This document shows positions 10,721-22,094 of a stretch of 64,000 nt of DNA, piece by piece. The DNA lies in assembly GCA_963555705.1 (NCBI GenBank), contig OY743176.1, forward strand, positions 39,664,497 to 39,728,496, written 5' to 3'. Numbering within the stretch: the stretch's first letter is position 1; the number at the start of each line of letters is the position of its first letter. The position numbers and the translations under genes were made by a program. The DNA comes from Ligustrum vulgare (taxonomy: Eukaryota > Streptophyta > Magnoliopsida > Lamiales > Oleaceae). Under the pieces are notes generated by a model that ran no database searches, was not told the origin of the DNA, and saw nothing but the letters and a program-made list of their open reading frames with translations.

Positions 10721-12530
10721 ATCGGTTTCGATTCCTACTTTTGCTTTTGACAATGTGCAAGTTTTTATGCATGTCATTGATCAAGAAGCATATCCGGAAC
10801 CTCAATTAGACAATATTGAAGAACCTCCCATCCAAAATAAGGTAAATTTCAAAAGTACAAACTCAACAACCTCAATATCTAAAGCCATTAAGGAGATCCA
10901 CGAGAGAAAAGGAAAAAATGCTATTCCGAATAATTTAAATAGTATTTTTCCAAGAACACAAGGAAATAATAGAATGGTGGAAGATGGTCCAATCAATTCC
11001 ATCAGGCCATGCAGGATTCTAACTCTCCAAAGTGGATTGATGTCATAAATAAGGAGTATAAGCATATGCAAGACAATAACGTTTTGGATCTTTTCCTATT
11101 ACCGGAAGGTACGAAGCCCATTGGTCTTAAATGGATTTTTAAACCAAGGGAGATTCTAAAGGTAATGTGGAAAGATATAAGGTTCGTCTTATATCTAAGG
11201 GCTTTACACAGAATAATGACATTGATTATAAAGAGACTTTCTCTTCGGTTTCAATGAAAGACTCTTTCAGGAAAATTAGGTTGTTGCACATTTTGACCTC
11301 GAGTTACATCAAATGGATGTTAAGATGGCGTTTCTCAATGGTGACATTGATGGGACGATGTATATGGTGCAACCAGAAAGCTTGTGTCAGTAGACCCAAA
11401 GAATATGGTTTGCAAATTAAAGAAATCCATTGTGTACTCAAGCCAGCTTCCCATTAAGGGTAATACAAATTTCATCAAGCAATTATCTCATTTGGTTTTG
11501 AGTTAATGTTGTTGATGGTTGTGTGTATTACAAGTTCAGTGAGAGTAAGTATATTGTCCTGGTTTTATATGTTGATTATTGCTTGCCACTAATGATATAG
11601 GCATGTCACATAAAATTATGAGATTTTTGTCAAGGAATTTTGAGATTAAAAATCTTGGTAACGTCTCTTTTGTATTAGGGATTCAGATACACCGGGATTG
11701 CTCTCGGGGTATTCTTGGATTGTCACAAAAGGGCTATATCGATAAAATACTTAAGAGATTTGGCATGCAAGATAGTAAATCAGGGAACACCCTTATCGCT
11801 AAGGGAGACAATTTAGTCTCGACTAATGCTCGAAAAGTTATCTTGAAATTAAAGAAATGCAGAGGATCCCATATAGTTAAGCTATAAGAAAATCTGATGT
11901 ATACTCAAGTTTGTACGCGTCCAGATATTGCGTACATTGTTGGGATACTAATGAGATAATTAAGTAACCCTGTGATGGATCATTTGGAAAGCAGCCGAAC
12001 ATGGGTTATAAGGTATTTAAAGAGAACAAAAGATTACATGCTCACATACAGAAAATCAGATCAGTTGGAGATCATATGGTATTATGATTCCGATTTTTAC
12101 TAGATGCCAAGAAAGTAAAAGATCCACATAAGGCTACATTTATCTGCTGGTTGGAGGAGCTATTTCCGGATGGAGTGCTTAACAGACACTTTAGCTTCTT
12201 TCACTTGGCAGCACAGTTGTAGCAATTTTGGGGGCATCTAATTATGGAATATAGCTGCGAAATTTTGTCACTGGACTGCATATTCTGTACGGTATAGAAA
12301 GACCACTAAAGTTATATTGTGACAATAACTCAGCAGATTTATATTCCAGTAACAACAGGAGCTCAACTAAGTCAAAATACATTGACATAAGTTCCTGGTT
12401 CTGAAGGATACAGTTCAGAGTGGACATGTGTCAATAAGAACACATTGGGACAAACTCCATAATTGCGGATCCGCTTACTGAAGGATTACAACCCAAGGTC
12501 TTTCATGAGTACATTACTCATATGGTGTTG
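10721..12530 (+). pseudogene. Copia reverse transcriptase and RNase H remnant
   Basis: Fragments in changing frames: DSNSPKWIDVINKEYKHMQD and GTKPIGLKWIFK (11015-11150), RYKVRLISKGFTQNNDIDYK (11168 onward), the catalytic box at 11568-11579, then IMRFLSRNFEIKNLGNVSFV, LGIQIHRDCSRGILGLSQKG and KRFGMQDSK (11611-11790). RNase H-like residues run from 12060 to 12480 (CDNNSA-like and ADPLT-like words in broken frames). The YVDD box reads YVDY and is followed by a frameshift, so polymerase activity is lost. Confidence 0.8.
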
Positions 12531-12971
12531 TATTTCTTAAGGATATTCGGTTTCAGTGGGAGTTTGTATTTTGGGTGCATTAGACACATTTACTGTCCTT
12601 TTGGATACAGTTTAAAGTTAGAGTTATTTATAGCTGTAAAGGTTTCAGGTTTATTATCTCTGAACTCGTTTGAGGATGATCTCACTAAAGTTGGACCAGT
12701 TGGAAATATGCATGTTGAAGATCACATTACATGTAATTTCCATGCTACACATCCATACTTGATCCATGTCATTCAGTTATGTCGATATACGTGACCATTG
12801 ATAGGTTTAGTTACGATTAATGTAGCGAAAGCCGTTTTGATCCTATGTTGATATAATTGATGGACCGGATTGTTTGGGATGCATTCAGTAATGATAGCAA
12901 AATTATGAGCACTCATAAGGTTATGATTGATACACAATTGTAAGGTTACACATATAACCCAAGTGGGAGAT

Positions 12972-13428
12972 TGTAAAGGATTTTAATCAATCGTGTGGGC
13001 TTATATGTGAATTATTGTGTATTGAATAAAAGGCTATCAATTTTGGTTAAGCCCATTTAAAGTGATCTAATAAGGATTTTATATATATCGGGCTTTAATG
13101 TATCTAATTAAATGTATGGGCTTTTATGTGTAGATACCAGGCCATTACCTAATTCATGATGAGCCGGATTAGGTTAATTGGGAATTCAGTATATAAAGTC
13201 GGTTATGGTCCCTGAATCCTACGTACTGTTCATCTTGTCTGACATTCCATCATTAGAGAGAAAATAAGGGCTACGTATCGATTTGGAAGATCCAAACACC
13301 GCAATAGATCATCGTGAACCATATCTGATTAAGGTACGCTTCAGCTTCAGTTATTTAACTCTTGATAATTCAGTATGATGATTTTGGATCCTGGATAAAT
13401 AATTTATCTATGAATAAATTATCTAACA
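12972..13428 (+). repeat. 3' LTR of the copia element
   Basis: 457 bp, the same length as the 5' LTR with about 13 substitutions and no length change. It follows the purine tract aagtgggaga and is followed by the duplication AGCAG. Confidence 0.93.
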
Positions 13429-13762
13429 AGCAGTCTCCTGAAGAAGATTCTTATAGACTCCGGTCTCATCATAAGGCAATTTCGAATCGAAACAGATTGA
13501 ACAGATTAAAGCAGAAATGAACTTACAAGAACTATTGCTGTCAAGGACTTTGAAGGACCTTTGGCAGAGATGGCATTGAGATCCACTTTAGCTCGGCCTG
13601 CTATAAAGTGGTGCAGTAAATAAGACTTTGAAAAACTTCTCCATTGAAATTGACTGAAGCTTTGAATCTTGGGGAATGATCAGGCCCTTCTCTGATGCAG
13701 GCATATGAAGGGAGATTGAAACAGCTTCGTTGAGCAAGTTCTTGTAGCTGATTCTTGTACAT

Positions 13763-15157
13763 ATTTGCCTCAAACAAACCAAACAGCTTGCATAAACCAA
13801 CACATTTTGAACAACAGAGAATGAATTACTCACTTGAAATGATTATGTACTACTCTCCTACTACTCTGCATAAACAATCAGAGTCAAAGTTAGAGTGGGA
13901 GAGAAAGATCAGCCAACTGGAAATGTTCCTTGCTAAAACCCTTTTTAGTCCTTTTGCCAGTGCTGCAGAGTATGGGATAATGCAATCTTGTTTGCACCTT
14001 TTTTTATTATTATTTTGTGACTCTTATTCCAACTTGTTTCTTTACAATTTATAAATTAATTTATAAACAATACAAAATTCAAACAATTTTTTAATCACAT
14101 TTTTTCTCTCCACTTTTTAATCATACATTTTACTCAAAAAACATAAATAAATTAATTTATAATTGTAACAGTATTAAAGAACATAACCACATTCTTTAAA
14201 AATATTATCAATTTCGATATAATAACATTTTTCAAACAACCACTTAAAAAAAAAAAAAAAAATTCCATTATCAAACAAATAGGGACATTTGTGACATTAC
14301 ATTTTGACCCTTAGATGTTCCCCTATATGCTAATATAATTTATACATCAACAAATAGCAATACGCCTCTGCATAGTTATCTCCAATTTTTGGTACAATCA
14401 CTTTGACTTTCCCTAGGACCAACAACATTTTGCCCCCTACAGCCTACCATTATTGACTGAATTACACTATAGCAAACTGAAAATTTGGCAAAAATAGTCA
14501 CTAAAATCGAGGGCCAGACAGAGGCTATATGTTCTCTAAACTTGAAATGCTTTTTATTTTGGAGATTTAACCCTTAAAATTTCACTTCAATAGACTATCT
14601 ACTTTAACATTTTAATTTAGAGAATGAGTTTGACTTTCCAAATTTAAAGAGCCAAACACATTTTCTATTATTAAATGCACTCAAAAAATTTCAATTTTCA
14701 ATGTTCCTACATTAGCTTTCATTATTACATATTTGATATTATTGATCATTCATTTTTAAAAACGTAAATATTAACTAAAAATAAAGAGAAATAAACATTT
14801 TTATGAAAGAGTAAAATAAAGAGCTAAAAATAAAAAATTTGTTAGAACTTGTAAAAAATTTTATTCTTTAAATATAAAGAGTCTATTGGAGACGCTCTAA
14901 GTAGGATTAAAAAAATAACAAAGAGGAAACACACAACTCCTTACAAATTCAACAGACAATACACAATTGAGATTAAAAGAAAGAAAGCAACCCTCATACA
15001 AAGTCGCACTTTTTTCCTTCGGCAATGGCCAAAGCAAACACTCCATGCCTGTTAATCAAGTCACATAAATCACCACTAAACAGACTTCAACTAAGACCAA
15101 CAAATGGATCTATGCATTGTTCATCTGTTGTTACAATTTAGTCTATGTCGGTCGGAC
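13763..15157. other. Intergenic DNA between the DRB pseudogene and the PAT gene
   Basis: AT-rich with no supported gene. It holds an A17 run near 14247. The segment 14515-14905 ends in taaagagtctattggagacgctctaa, a MITE-like terminus, and has a similar gttctctaaact/aaagagcc composition inside. The left terminus is not clear, so no element is claimed. Confidence 0.4.
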
Positions 15158-15639
15158 TCAGAGAGTGCTGCTGCTTGCTCCAGTTGGGTTCAATTCTGCC
15201 ATTCTAGATGCCAAAGCAACAACTTCAGGTGACATTTCCCAGCCTCCATTTTTCCTTCCCCAACTGGATTACCTGGGATGTATTCCAGCATGATCACCTT
15301 CGTCTACAGTGGGGAACGTTTCACCTAGTCCACGAGCCTTAATGTTTAATCCATCGTTGTCACTTAAATGCCCGTCGCGTTGATCCAAGAAAGCACCGAC
15401 ATCTCCCCACACTGCCTTCCTTCCCATCTCAATGTCATCCACTGCTTTACCCATATTTGGACTAACAAAACCACCACCCAAGGATCGAGCCGGCAAAGCA
15501 GGTTCCCTTGGTACCTTTGCCCTAAATTTGTTCTTGGATGGACAGGGCTGCAAAATATTTCCTTGAAGTTCTGAACAACTCCTTTGTTATAGGGATTGGC
15601 ATGTTTATCATACCGATTTCTAAAATTCTCGTATGTAGT
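15158..15639 (-). other. PAT exon 5 (last exon) with frameshift and stop
   Basis: Starts TTYENFRNRYDKHANPYNKG. After EIFCS the frame shifts by one near 15540 to KNKFRAKVPREPALPARS, and the Gly-rich 'VGGGFxSPNMGKAVDDIEMG' region follows. TAA at 15269-15271 interrupts HPR|SSWGRKNGGWEMSPEV; the family continues there to a Ser-rich end. The normal stop is TGA at 15158-15160. Confidence 0.85.
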
Positions 15640-15686
15640 CTGTAAAGAGCATGGAAACATTTTTCGTTATTCAGAACAATCTTAGC

Positions 15687-15825
15687 CTCTGTTTGGCAAC
15701 TTTTCTTTGTTTATAAACAAAAAAATTGTTGCTTTCAAGATAAAATAGGTGGTTGAAAAGTAACTTACAAAAATGTGTAGACAAAAAATGATTTGAAAAA
15801 ATGTGTCGTTTATAAACAATTTGGT
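15687..15825. mobile_element. Small MITE-like repeat in PAT intron 4
   Basis: Bounded by tttgtttataaac and gtcgtttataaacaa with ggttgaaaagta inside. Second member of the family seen at 16509-16660. Exact ends and duplication not resolved. Confidence 0.5.
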
Positions 15826-15873
15826 AACATTGTTAATGATAGACATAAATCAATATCAAAATTTCACTCTTAC

Positions 15874-16107
15874 CTGATCTGTACTGATGAGATATAGATG
15901 GAATGCAGTAAGACCACCAACAAACCAAACCGATATAAAAGCGTCGACAATTAGGACAATAGAAGCCGGGGTCTTGACCATTGCTTTCCATATTGATATC
16001 TCGTCAGTATCCATAATCCTTTTTATGTAAATGCAGCAGAAACTGAAAACATATATACAAAGAAGAGTCATCGAGAAGACAAACATGAAGAAGAAACGAT
16101 AATTCCT
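15874..16107 (-). other. PAT exon 4
   Basis: Acceptor ggttgcag, donor GTAAGA. Begins RNYRFFFMFVFSMTLL, followed by a second membrane segment (ASIVLIVDAFISVWFVGG) and LTAFHLYLISTDQ. Intact. Confidence 0.9.
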
Positions 16108-16508
16108 CTGCAACCAAAGTTATTAAAGATTCAGAAAAGGTATCCAATTGCATTTATAAACCACATGACATAACAAGACAATAATGTCTTAACTGTCTAC
16201 AGTTACAGGCAATGGGAGGGAGATTCAGTTCCAGACAAGTTGAGTAAGTAAAATAACCTATGGCAGATTTACCCAGAACATAATGGTTCTAGATCAGAAT
16301 ACAAGTATGACATTAAATTGTCAAGCAAATGGTATCAGAAACTATATGCTTTCAAAAATAAAACTTAATGTTGATTTTCTTTAGCAGAAGAAGGATTGAG
16401 ATGGGCTATGCAATGAATGCAATGGAAAAATTGCACAAACTGGCACAATTTTGATTTCCTTTCCCTCCATCCAAAAATAAAGACCTAGTTTGACTGTTGC
16501 AGTCAAAC

Positions 16509-16660
16509 TCATAGCCTTTGTATAGATGTTTGGCAACTTCTGTTTGTTTATAAACAAAGAATGTAATGTTTTTGAGGAAAAACACATGGTTGAAAAGTGG
16601 TTCAAGGAAATGTGTTGTTTATAAACTTGTTCACCAAAGAGAGGTTGGCTAAAAAGTTTT
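16509..16660. mobile_element. Small MITE-like repeat in PAT intron 3
   Basis: Shares tttggcaacttytg(t)ttgtttataaac at one end, ggttgaaaagtg in the middle and tgtgttgtttataaac at the other end with 15687-15825 and with the MITE that hosts the outer CRM-like element. Intron 3 (16108-17454) is otherwise featureless. Confidence 0.55.
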
Positions 16661-17454
16661 CCAAATTGCTGTAAAAATAAATTTCTAACCATACAAGGAT
16701 ATACTTTCACAAGAAATAACACACTAAAATCATGGATTTAATATGAAAGTCAAACCAAGTTAACAAATAAAGGATGCAGTTAAGGATGCAGAGCCAATTA
16801 ATTAAGAAATTGAAGAAGTAAAATTGGATCGCAATGAATGATATGCTATAGCAGGGTGCGAAGGTGATACTACAAAATAAAAGATTGACTAGAGCAGAAC
16901 TTTTCACGTACCAACATCAATAATAATATTCGGCATCTCAAGCATAAAAGCATTAGAAATATCATTTTTATCAAGGTTACACTAATGCATCTACTAAATC
17001 TTGATGTATAATGGATAATCCCAAAGTTCAACTTCTTATTCTTCTACACTGCGAAGACCGACTACATAACAATTAAATCACCACAAGTTCAGTGGCTAAC
17101 CATTATATGAGCAAGGTACAAAAGCCTTAAAACCAAACTGCACAAAGGATATGTCAACTGTGATAATTCATACTACTCTCCAGTCTCCACTCTATCCATT
17201 TCTTTCGAAGCAAAATTTTTATTGCAAAAATTTTTCCACATCCAAGATTAAAGTAATGCATATAAAATGTCCGAAATTGAGAAAGAAAAATTCAGTTTGT
17301 GTCTTTTTCTAAATTTGCTTCTCTTCTCAAGGCGACGATTAATTTGAGATTAGACATTGATGAAGTAGCAGTGGAAAAGCAATTCGCGTACTAGTATTAC
17401 TTTCAACCTGGAAAAGATATCAAAGTTGATTCTCTTAAGAGAATGCATTCTTAC

Positions 17455-17765
17455 CAGTCCAATGCACTGCCCCACCCAAGGGCAGTGATGGTCAAATCGT
17501 TCAACACAGTTATTGCATACTGAACAGTGAGAGTAGCGGGGGGGGGGGGGGGGGGGGGGGGGTTCTATAAAGCATGCAGGTGTCGCAGTACTTAATCTTC
17601 ACAGTAATGCCATTGACCTCCACTTCCTTGATGCGAGGCAAGCGTAACTGTGGGGTCTGTGCTCCTTCCGCGCTTCCATTGTAGCCTTCAGGTTCTGGAG
17701 GGTGAGCATTACAAAGAATTATACCTGGATCTCTTCCAGAAGTTAGTAGGAGAAGAATTAAATCC
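17455..17765 (-). other. PAT exon 3 with the DHHC domain and an expanded C run
   Basis: Acceptor ttttcag, donor GTAAGA. In order: [40 protein letters not shown], a homopolymer, then [20 protein letters not shown] and GQCIGL. The two halves are in different frames because the run of 25 C (G at 17538-17562 on the plus strand) replaces the usual two Pro codons. The residue after the Pro-Arg is Tyr where Cys is common. The remaining zinc-ligand Cys and His residues are present. Confidence 0.85.
17538..17562. repeat. 25-base G run inside PAT exon 3
   Basis: Uninterrupted G on the plus strand, reading as poly-Pro on the coding strand. The family normally has about six coding bases here. The length is not a multiple of three relative to the flanking codons, so the frame is lost. 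Homopolymer length may be unreliable in an assembly. Confidence 0.85.
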
Positions 17766-20023
17766 TGAAAATTCAACAGAGCAAAAATTTTATTCTACAT
17801 CAAATTAAGATTCAGGATTCTTGTATATGCTATGCACAAAAATTATGCATCCAAGCTACCTGTTGATGACGTTCTAAAGCCTACACGAAACAAAATAAGG
17901 TCTAGAGTAAGAAAATATGGTCCTTTCTCATCTAAAACATCTTTTTGTTGGCCACAGAACCTTGAAAATATCCATCAGCATCAAATACAGTATGGTGATA
18001 ATTCCTAGCACCACCTACAAAATTTATTTTGATCAAACTTCATTGATAGCCAAGAAAATGTGCCAACTAAGTCTCAAAGTATGATTGATTGTGACATTTA
18101 TAATGTATAGAAAAGCTAAATTAATCATGTAATGTAAGAAGGAAAACCATACCAACAATGAAGGTTAAATTTGATGGCCAAACTCCTGCTAGATGTCTAA
18201 CATACAATAAGACAGTACAAAGGCAAACTCACAGCAAGTACATGTCATGGCGATAATTTACCTTATCAAGCAAAGAACTTGGTTTTCCTTGGAATAACTA
18301 CTAAAAAGATTATTTTTCTAATTGCATCAAATTCAAGATTAGGTATTACGCAAAAACTATCCATCATTTATCCCTGTATAACCACAAAATATAAAATTTC
18401 CATACGGACTTGTTACTTCAGACTCTCAGTAACAACAAAAGACAGAAGGTTTAGGCTTTTTCTAATTGCTACGATATAAACTCTCACTAATCACAGCAAA
18501 ACCAGTTAGTTAATATATATGTATCCCGTCTTATATTAGATAGAAAATTATTTGTTTTCCATTCCTTTTCTTGTTTTCTTGAAAAAAAAAAAAGTGAAGA
18601 ATAAGTAGCAGTTACATCTTGTCCTAGTGGAATATTTCATATTATGGCACCCGATACCCCTTATTGTGATAAAAAAAATTAAAGCAATCTTTCCTTTAAA
18701 TATTTCATCATTTGTATCTCTTACTGACACATTCACCAAATTACATGCTAAGGGAGTTAGGATACTAGAGACTATGGCTAAAGTGAAGTACTACATCATC
18801 ATGTTAGATCTGGACTATGAGCTTTTGATAATTTATATGTTCCAACATTTCCTTTTAGCCCTAAAGGAAACTCATCTAAGGCATATCTTCAAATCTAGAA
18901 ATAATTATGACCCTTAAATTGAAACTCTCTCTGAACTTGATTACTTTTCTTTTTTAGTGTTAAAAAAATGAGGAGATTTTTCCCGTATTTAATGTAGTGG
19001 AAAGACTTTTAGAGAATTGTGTTGACACGATCAAACCTTATTTATCACAACATATAAAATCCTTAGAGGTTTCTTAGATGATTATAGTGCAGTTGTTTCT
19101 TCCCTTTACGATGATGAGAGTTCTAAACAGTGTATTGTATCCCCTATCAAGGTCACACCTACAATTGATACACTTAATGCTAACATAGTTGAGAAATTGC
19201 CTATGGTATTGTCACCAAACTTGAACATTCCACGTGTCTCCGAACTTGCGCCAAAATTGACATTGCCTACCTTTTTAAATGACTTTCAAGTTGACTTTAT
19301 TTTGGAATTACCTCAATAATCCTAAATTTTATGTCAGCTTAAAAAGACAAATTCCTTTGAATCATGAGATTTTTGAAATTATTTTCAATGTGCACAATAA
19401 GATAGATTTTAATGGAAAATATCATGCGTTATTAGTTTATTAAGTGTTTCATTGACTCGGTTTTCTAAATACGTTAAGAAAAGAGTTTTTGGACATTCAT
19501 ATAAAGATAATCAATTAGATAATCGATTTGACTGGCCATCACACTTAAAATAAAGTTATACTTTCAATATAGAAGAATTGCTTTCTTTCGGGGCTCATTC
19601 AAGCCTTCGATATTGCAATCATTTTTTCTACACGTCAGTCTTAAATGGTAGTTCCTTGTGCTCATTATGTACGACCAAATGAAAATTCTGATGATAAACT
19701 GCATAAGGTTTTGTTACTTGGAGTTCTATATCGTTTACTGGTTAAACTGTGGGATCGTCCCCCTTGGTTCTATCATATTATTAGGGCTAATTCCCAATTT
19801 CATTTTTCATAAAGTGATTAATTTAGTTATTTGGTTCTTAAGAAAGACCTATGAAGCACGAACACGAGTGTCGAACACGACACGTTATTTATTTTTTTAT
19901 TTTTATTTTTATTTTTTTATATATATAGAAAATTAATAGGCATCTATATCAAACTTAATATTTCATACATATTTTCTCATAATTTGAGTTCAACAAAAAA
20001 TATAACTTTTGCCTTTTGTCTTG
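17766..20023. other. PAT intron 2, left part, unrecognised sequence
   Basis: AT-rich. 18900-19870 has fragments that look weakly coding in broken plus frames (for example VVPCAHYVRPNENSDDKLHK near 19645), but I cannot assign a family. 19855-19920 carries a cacgaacacgagtgtcgaacacg word and T-rich DNA typical of small repeats. Confidence 0.4.
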
Positions 20024-20277
20024 TGTTGAGTATATCTTTTGCATAAGTATGCGTTTGACATTGACTATTCACACACACACTTGAAACTCTGGCAGGATAT
20101 AACTAGAAATTATTTTGCATGTTGTTCATAACTCTTGCTGAAGCTTGAATTGATTTGGACTATGGAGGCATATGGTGAACATGTTGACACAACAAAAATA
20201 ATTGCACGTTGTTATTTTAATTTGTTAGTTTAGTTTACATTATTCGAGGACGAACAATAATTTTAGTTTGGGGTATT
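20024..20277 (+). mobile_element. Truncated internal-region tail left of LTR1
   Basis: Matches 24531-24784 and 29038-29291 with five substitutions, all in its first ~80 bp. The other two copies agree with each other. The left break at 20023/20024 is where the array ends. It ends in the polypurine tract agtttgggg. Confidence 0.9.
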
Positions 20278-21955
20278 TGATAAGTGTATTTTATACACTT
20301 ATTTGTACGTCTAAATTAGAATAAATTATTATCGTTTTAGAATATATGCTATTTAATTTGTGTTTATTTGTTTACTTTGCAGAAAATATCCCAAAAGATG
20401 AAGAATGAAGTACTTGATGAGAAAAATGCATAATTGGATGCTAATTAGAGCTAAAATGAGTAATTGATAAGTTTGTGACGTCAACCGGAAAGATGCAATG
20501 TGGCGAAGTAAATGAATAAGAAGTTGGAGGATCCAGTTGAAGGAATTGAGAGTTGAAACGAGTAAATTGAGAAGACTCCAAAGTATGGGGATTATATTGT
20601 TGCAATTGGTAGTTGAAGAACAGAAGAGCAAATTAAACATGAGGGACCAACTTGCAAATATCCAATGATTGATTTGGATAATAATAAGTACTTTGAGGAT
20701 TTTTAGGAGTCAATTGGATGCAAGTATAAGTCAAAAAGGAATGGAATATGATAAGAATATTACCATAAAATTGATTCCAATCCTAGAAGATTCTGGACAG
20801 AATTCTAGTCGGACTTTGAGACCAAATTTTGGGGCAGTAAACGTTCGAATTAGGAAAATTCTATTTCAAGAAGAATTGTAGCCCTTTAAGTTATCTTTCT
20901 AAATAAATTTGAATCATCGTAATCGGATAAGGAAAGAGAAATATATGGTCGAAATACTGAACGCTCTGCAGATACCAAAAAAAGACTCGCGCGCGGATTT
21001 GATGAATTTCTTTCCTTCTTCAACTTGATCTCTTCACCAACTATAAATATAACCTCTTTGCACGAAAATCAGACCTTTGCCTCTCCAAAGAACGAGCCAC
21101 AACTGAGAATTCAACATCAAATCCTTGGAGATTCCAACATCGCAGAGGGGCGTGAATTGAAAACAATTGAAGAATTGATGATTGGTGCAATCTTTCCATT
21201 CTTTATATTGTTTTTCAATGAACGTTTGTTTTTACTGTTTTTGTTATTTCATGATGATGTGTAACTAATTTTAACGTTGGGATGAACGATGTAGCCTAGT
21301 CATATTATTTTAATTCCAAATTCCGTTGTTTTAATGTTTAGTTGCATGCATTGATTTATTATTGTTCTTAATGCTTGATCACCAGTTCATGATATATTGA
21401 ATTATTTCCATAATCCGAGAGGTGAGTTAATAATTTAGAACATGGTAATAAATTCGATAATTGAACGAGAGATAGAGATATACTCTTGTTATTATTGCGG
21501 TCGTGTGTGAATTCTTGTATTTATTGCGTCTAGATAAGGAATATTCAGACCCGCTGTAGAGATACACGGTTGACTTATGTAGGTAGAATTGATTTAAACT
21601 CGAGAGAGGAATTTCAATATAAATTAGTGAATTCGACCGAGTACATAATTAGGAAATAAAACATGGAATTAGAGTTAATTTAATTGGTTAGGTGAAATCG
21701 TGAATCCCAACTATTTTACAATCGTATTTAAAAACAAAACAATTCTCCAATTTTAATTTCTTTAGTTTAATTCTTTAGTTTTAATTTAAAACATCAAATT
21801 ATTTCGTCTGTTCAAATAAAGTGTAGAACTAACATATTTCGATAATTAATTGCAGTCCTCGTGGGACGATAATCCGGACTCTTAGGTCCACTTTATTACT
21901 TCTCGCGACCCGTACACTTACGGGGATATCTCGCATCGCGAGATATTAGTGAACA
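20278..21955 (+). repeat. LTR1 of the array (1678 bp)
   Basis: Starts TGATAAGTGTATTTTATACA and ends TTAGTGAACA. Carries C at 20413, T at 20461 and T at 21050, the sites used to trace recombination. Short open frames (20353-20640, 20669-20881, 21025-21264) look like chance frames in LTR DNA. A perfect hairpin lies at 21926-21946. Confidence 0.9.
21926..21946 (+). other. Hairpin near the 3' end of the Tat-type LTR
   Basis: ATATCTCGC-atc-GCGAGATAT, a perfect 9-bp stem nine bases from the LTR end. Repeated at 26433-26453. A related solo LTR has ATTTCGC...GCGAAAT at the equivalent place (35972-35988). One arm is deleted in LTR3. Confidence 0.7.
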
Positions 21956-21961
21956 AGTTTT

Positions 21962-21979
21962 TGGCGCCGTTGCCGGGGA
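21962..21979 (+). other. Primer-binding site, tRNA-Asp type
   Basis: TGGCGCCGTTGCCGGGGA, complementary to the 3' end of plant tRNA-Asp, as used by Tat/Athila-group elements. A second copy lies at 26469-26486. Confidence 0.85.
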
Positions 21980-22094
21980 CTGTTAATTAATATCGATACC
22001 AATTAGTTCTTACTTTAGTTTGAACTTTATTTTTTGTTTTTATTTTTATTTTATTTCTTAGTCTTTGTTTGGAAATTTTTTTTAAAGCTGTGAA

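Larger units (their letters stand above)
6937..13428 (+). mobile_element. Complete but inactive Ty1/copia retrotransposon
   Basis: 6492 bp, with two 457-bp LTRs (6937-7393 and 12972-13428), TG...CA ends, a tRNA-iMet-type primer site, a polypurine tract (aagtgggaga, 12961-12970) and a perfect 5-bp target duplication AGCAG (6932-6936 and 13429-13433). Order: LTR, 2.2-kb leader, gag, integrase C-terminus only, reverse transcriptase, RNase H, LTR. The protease and integrase core are missing and every domain has stops or shifts. By eye the LTRs differ at about 13 of 457 sites (~2.8%), so the insertion is fairly young. It landed in exon 2 of the DRB pseudogene, in the opposite orientation. Confidence 0.93.
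6348..13762 (-). pseudogene. DRB2/3/5-like double-stranded-RNA-binding protein pseudogene, split by transposons
   Basis: Plant DRB proteins carry two N-terminal dsRNA-binding motifs and act with Dicer-like enzymes or in RNA-directed silencing. Exon 1 (13527-13762) starts MYKNQLQELAQRS and covers dsRBM1 through VNFNGEVF and SLTAIVL. It has a TAG at 13601-13603 where Arg is expected and a frameshift just after it. Exon 2 begins near 13470 (DETGVYKNLLQETAHRAG). It is cut by a copia element and resumes at 6936-6754 with TGLGHVPVFTSTVELA and KKQAEKNAAITAWSSLK, with more frameshifts and a TAA near 6818-6820. Exon 3 (6713-6348) keeps VGRVLSKL, a basic RRRDQNQPRKR run and a LLPPPPPRTMSKILPP tail, then stops at the gypsy LTR. 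The intron 1 acceptor reads AT instead of AG before GATGAG. An alternative AG lies six bases downstream. Clearly non-functional. Confidence 0.85.

Noticed and set aside
20353..21264. Short open frames repeated in each LTR of the array
   Set aside because: They lie inside LTR DNA, are split by stops and are repeated only because the LTR is repeated.
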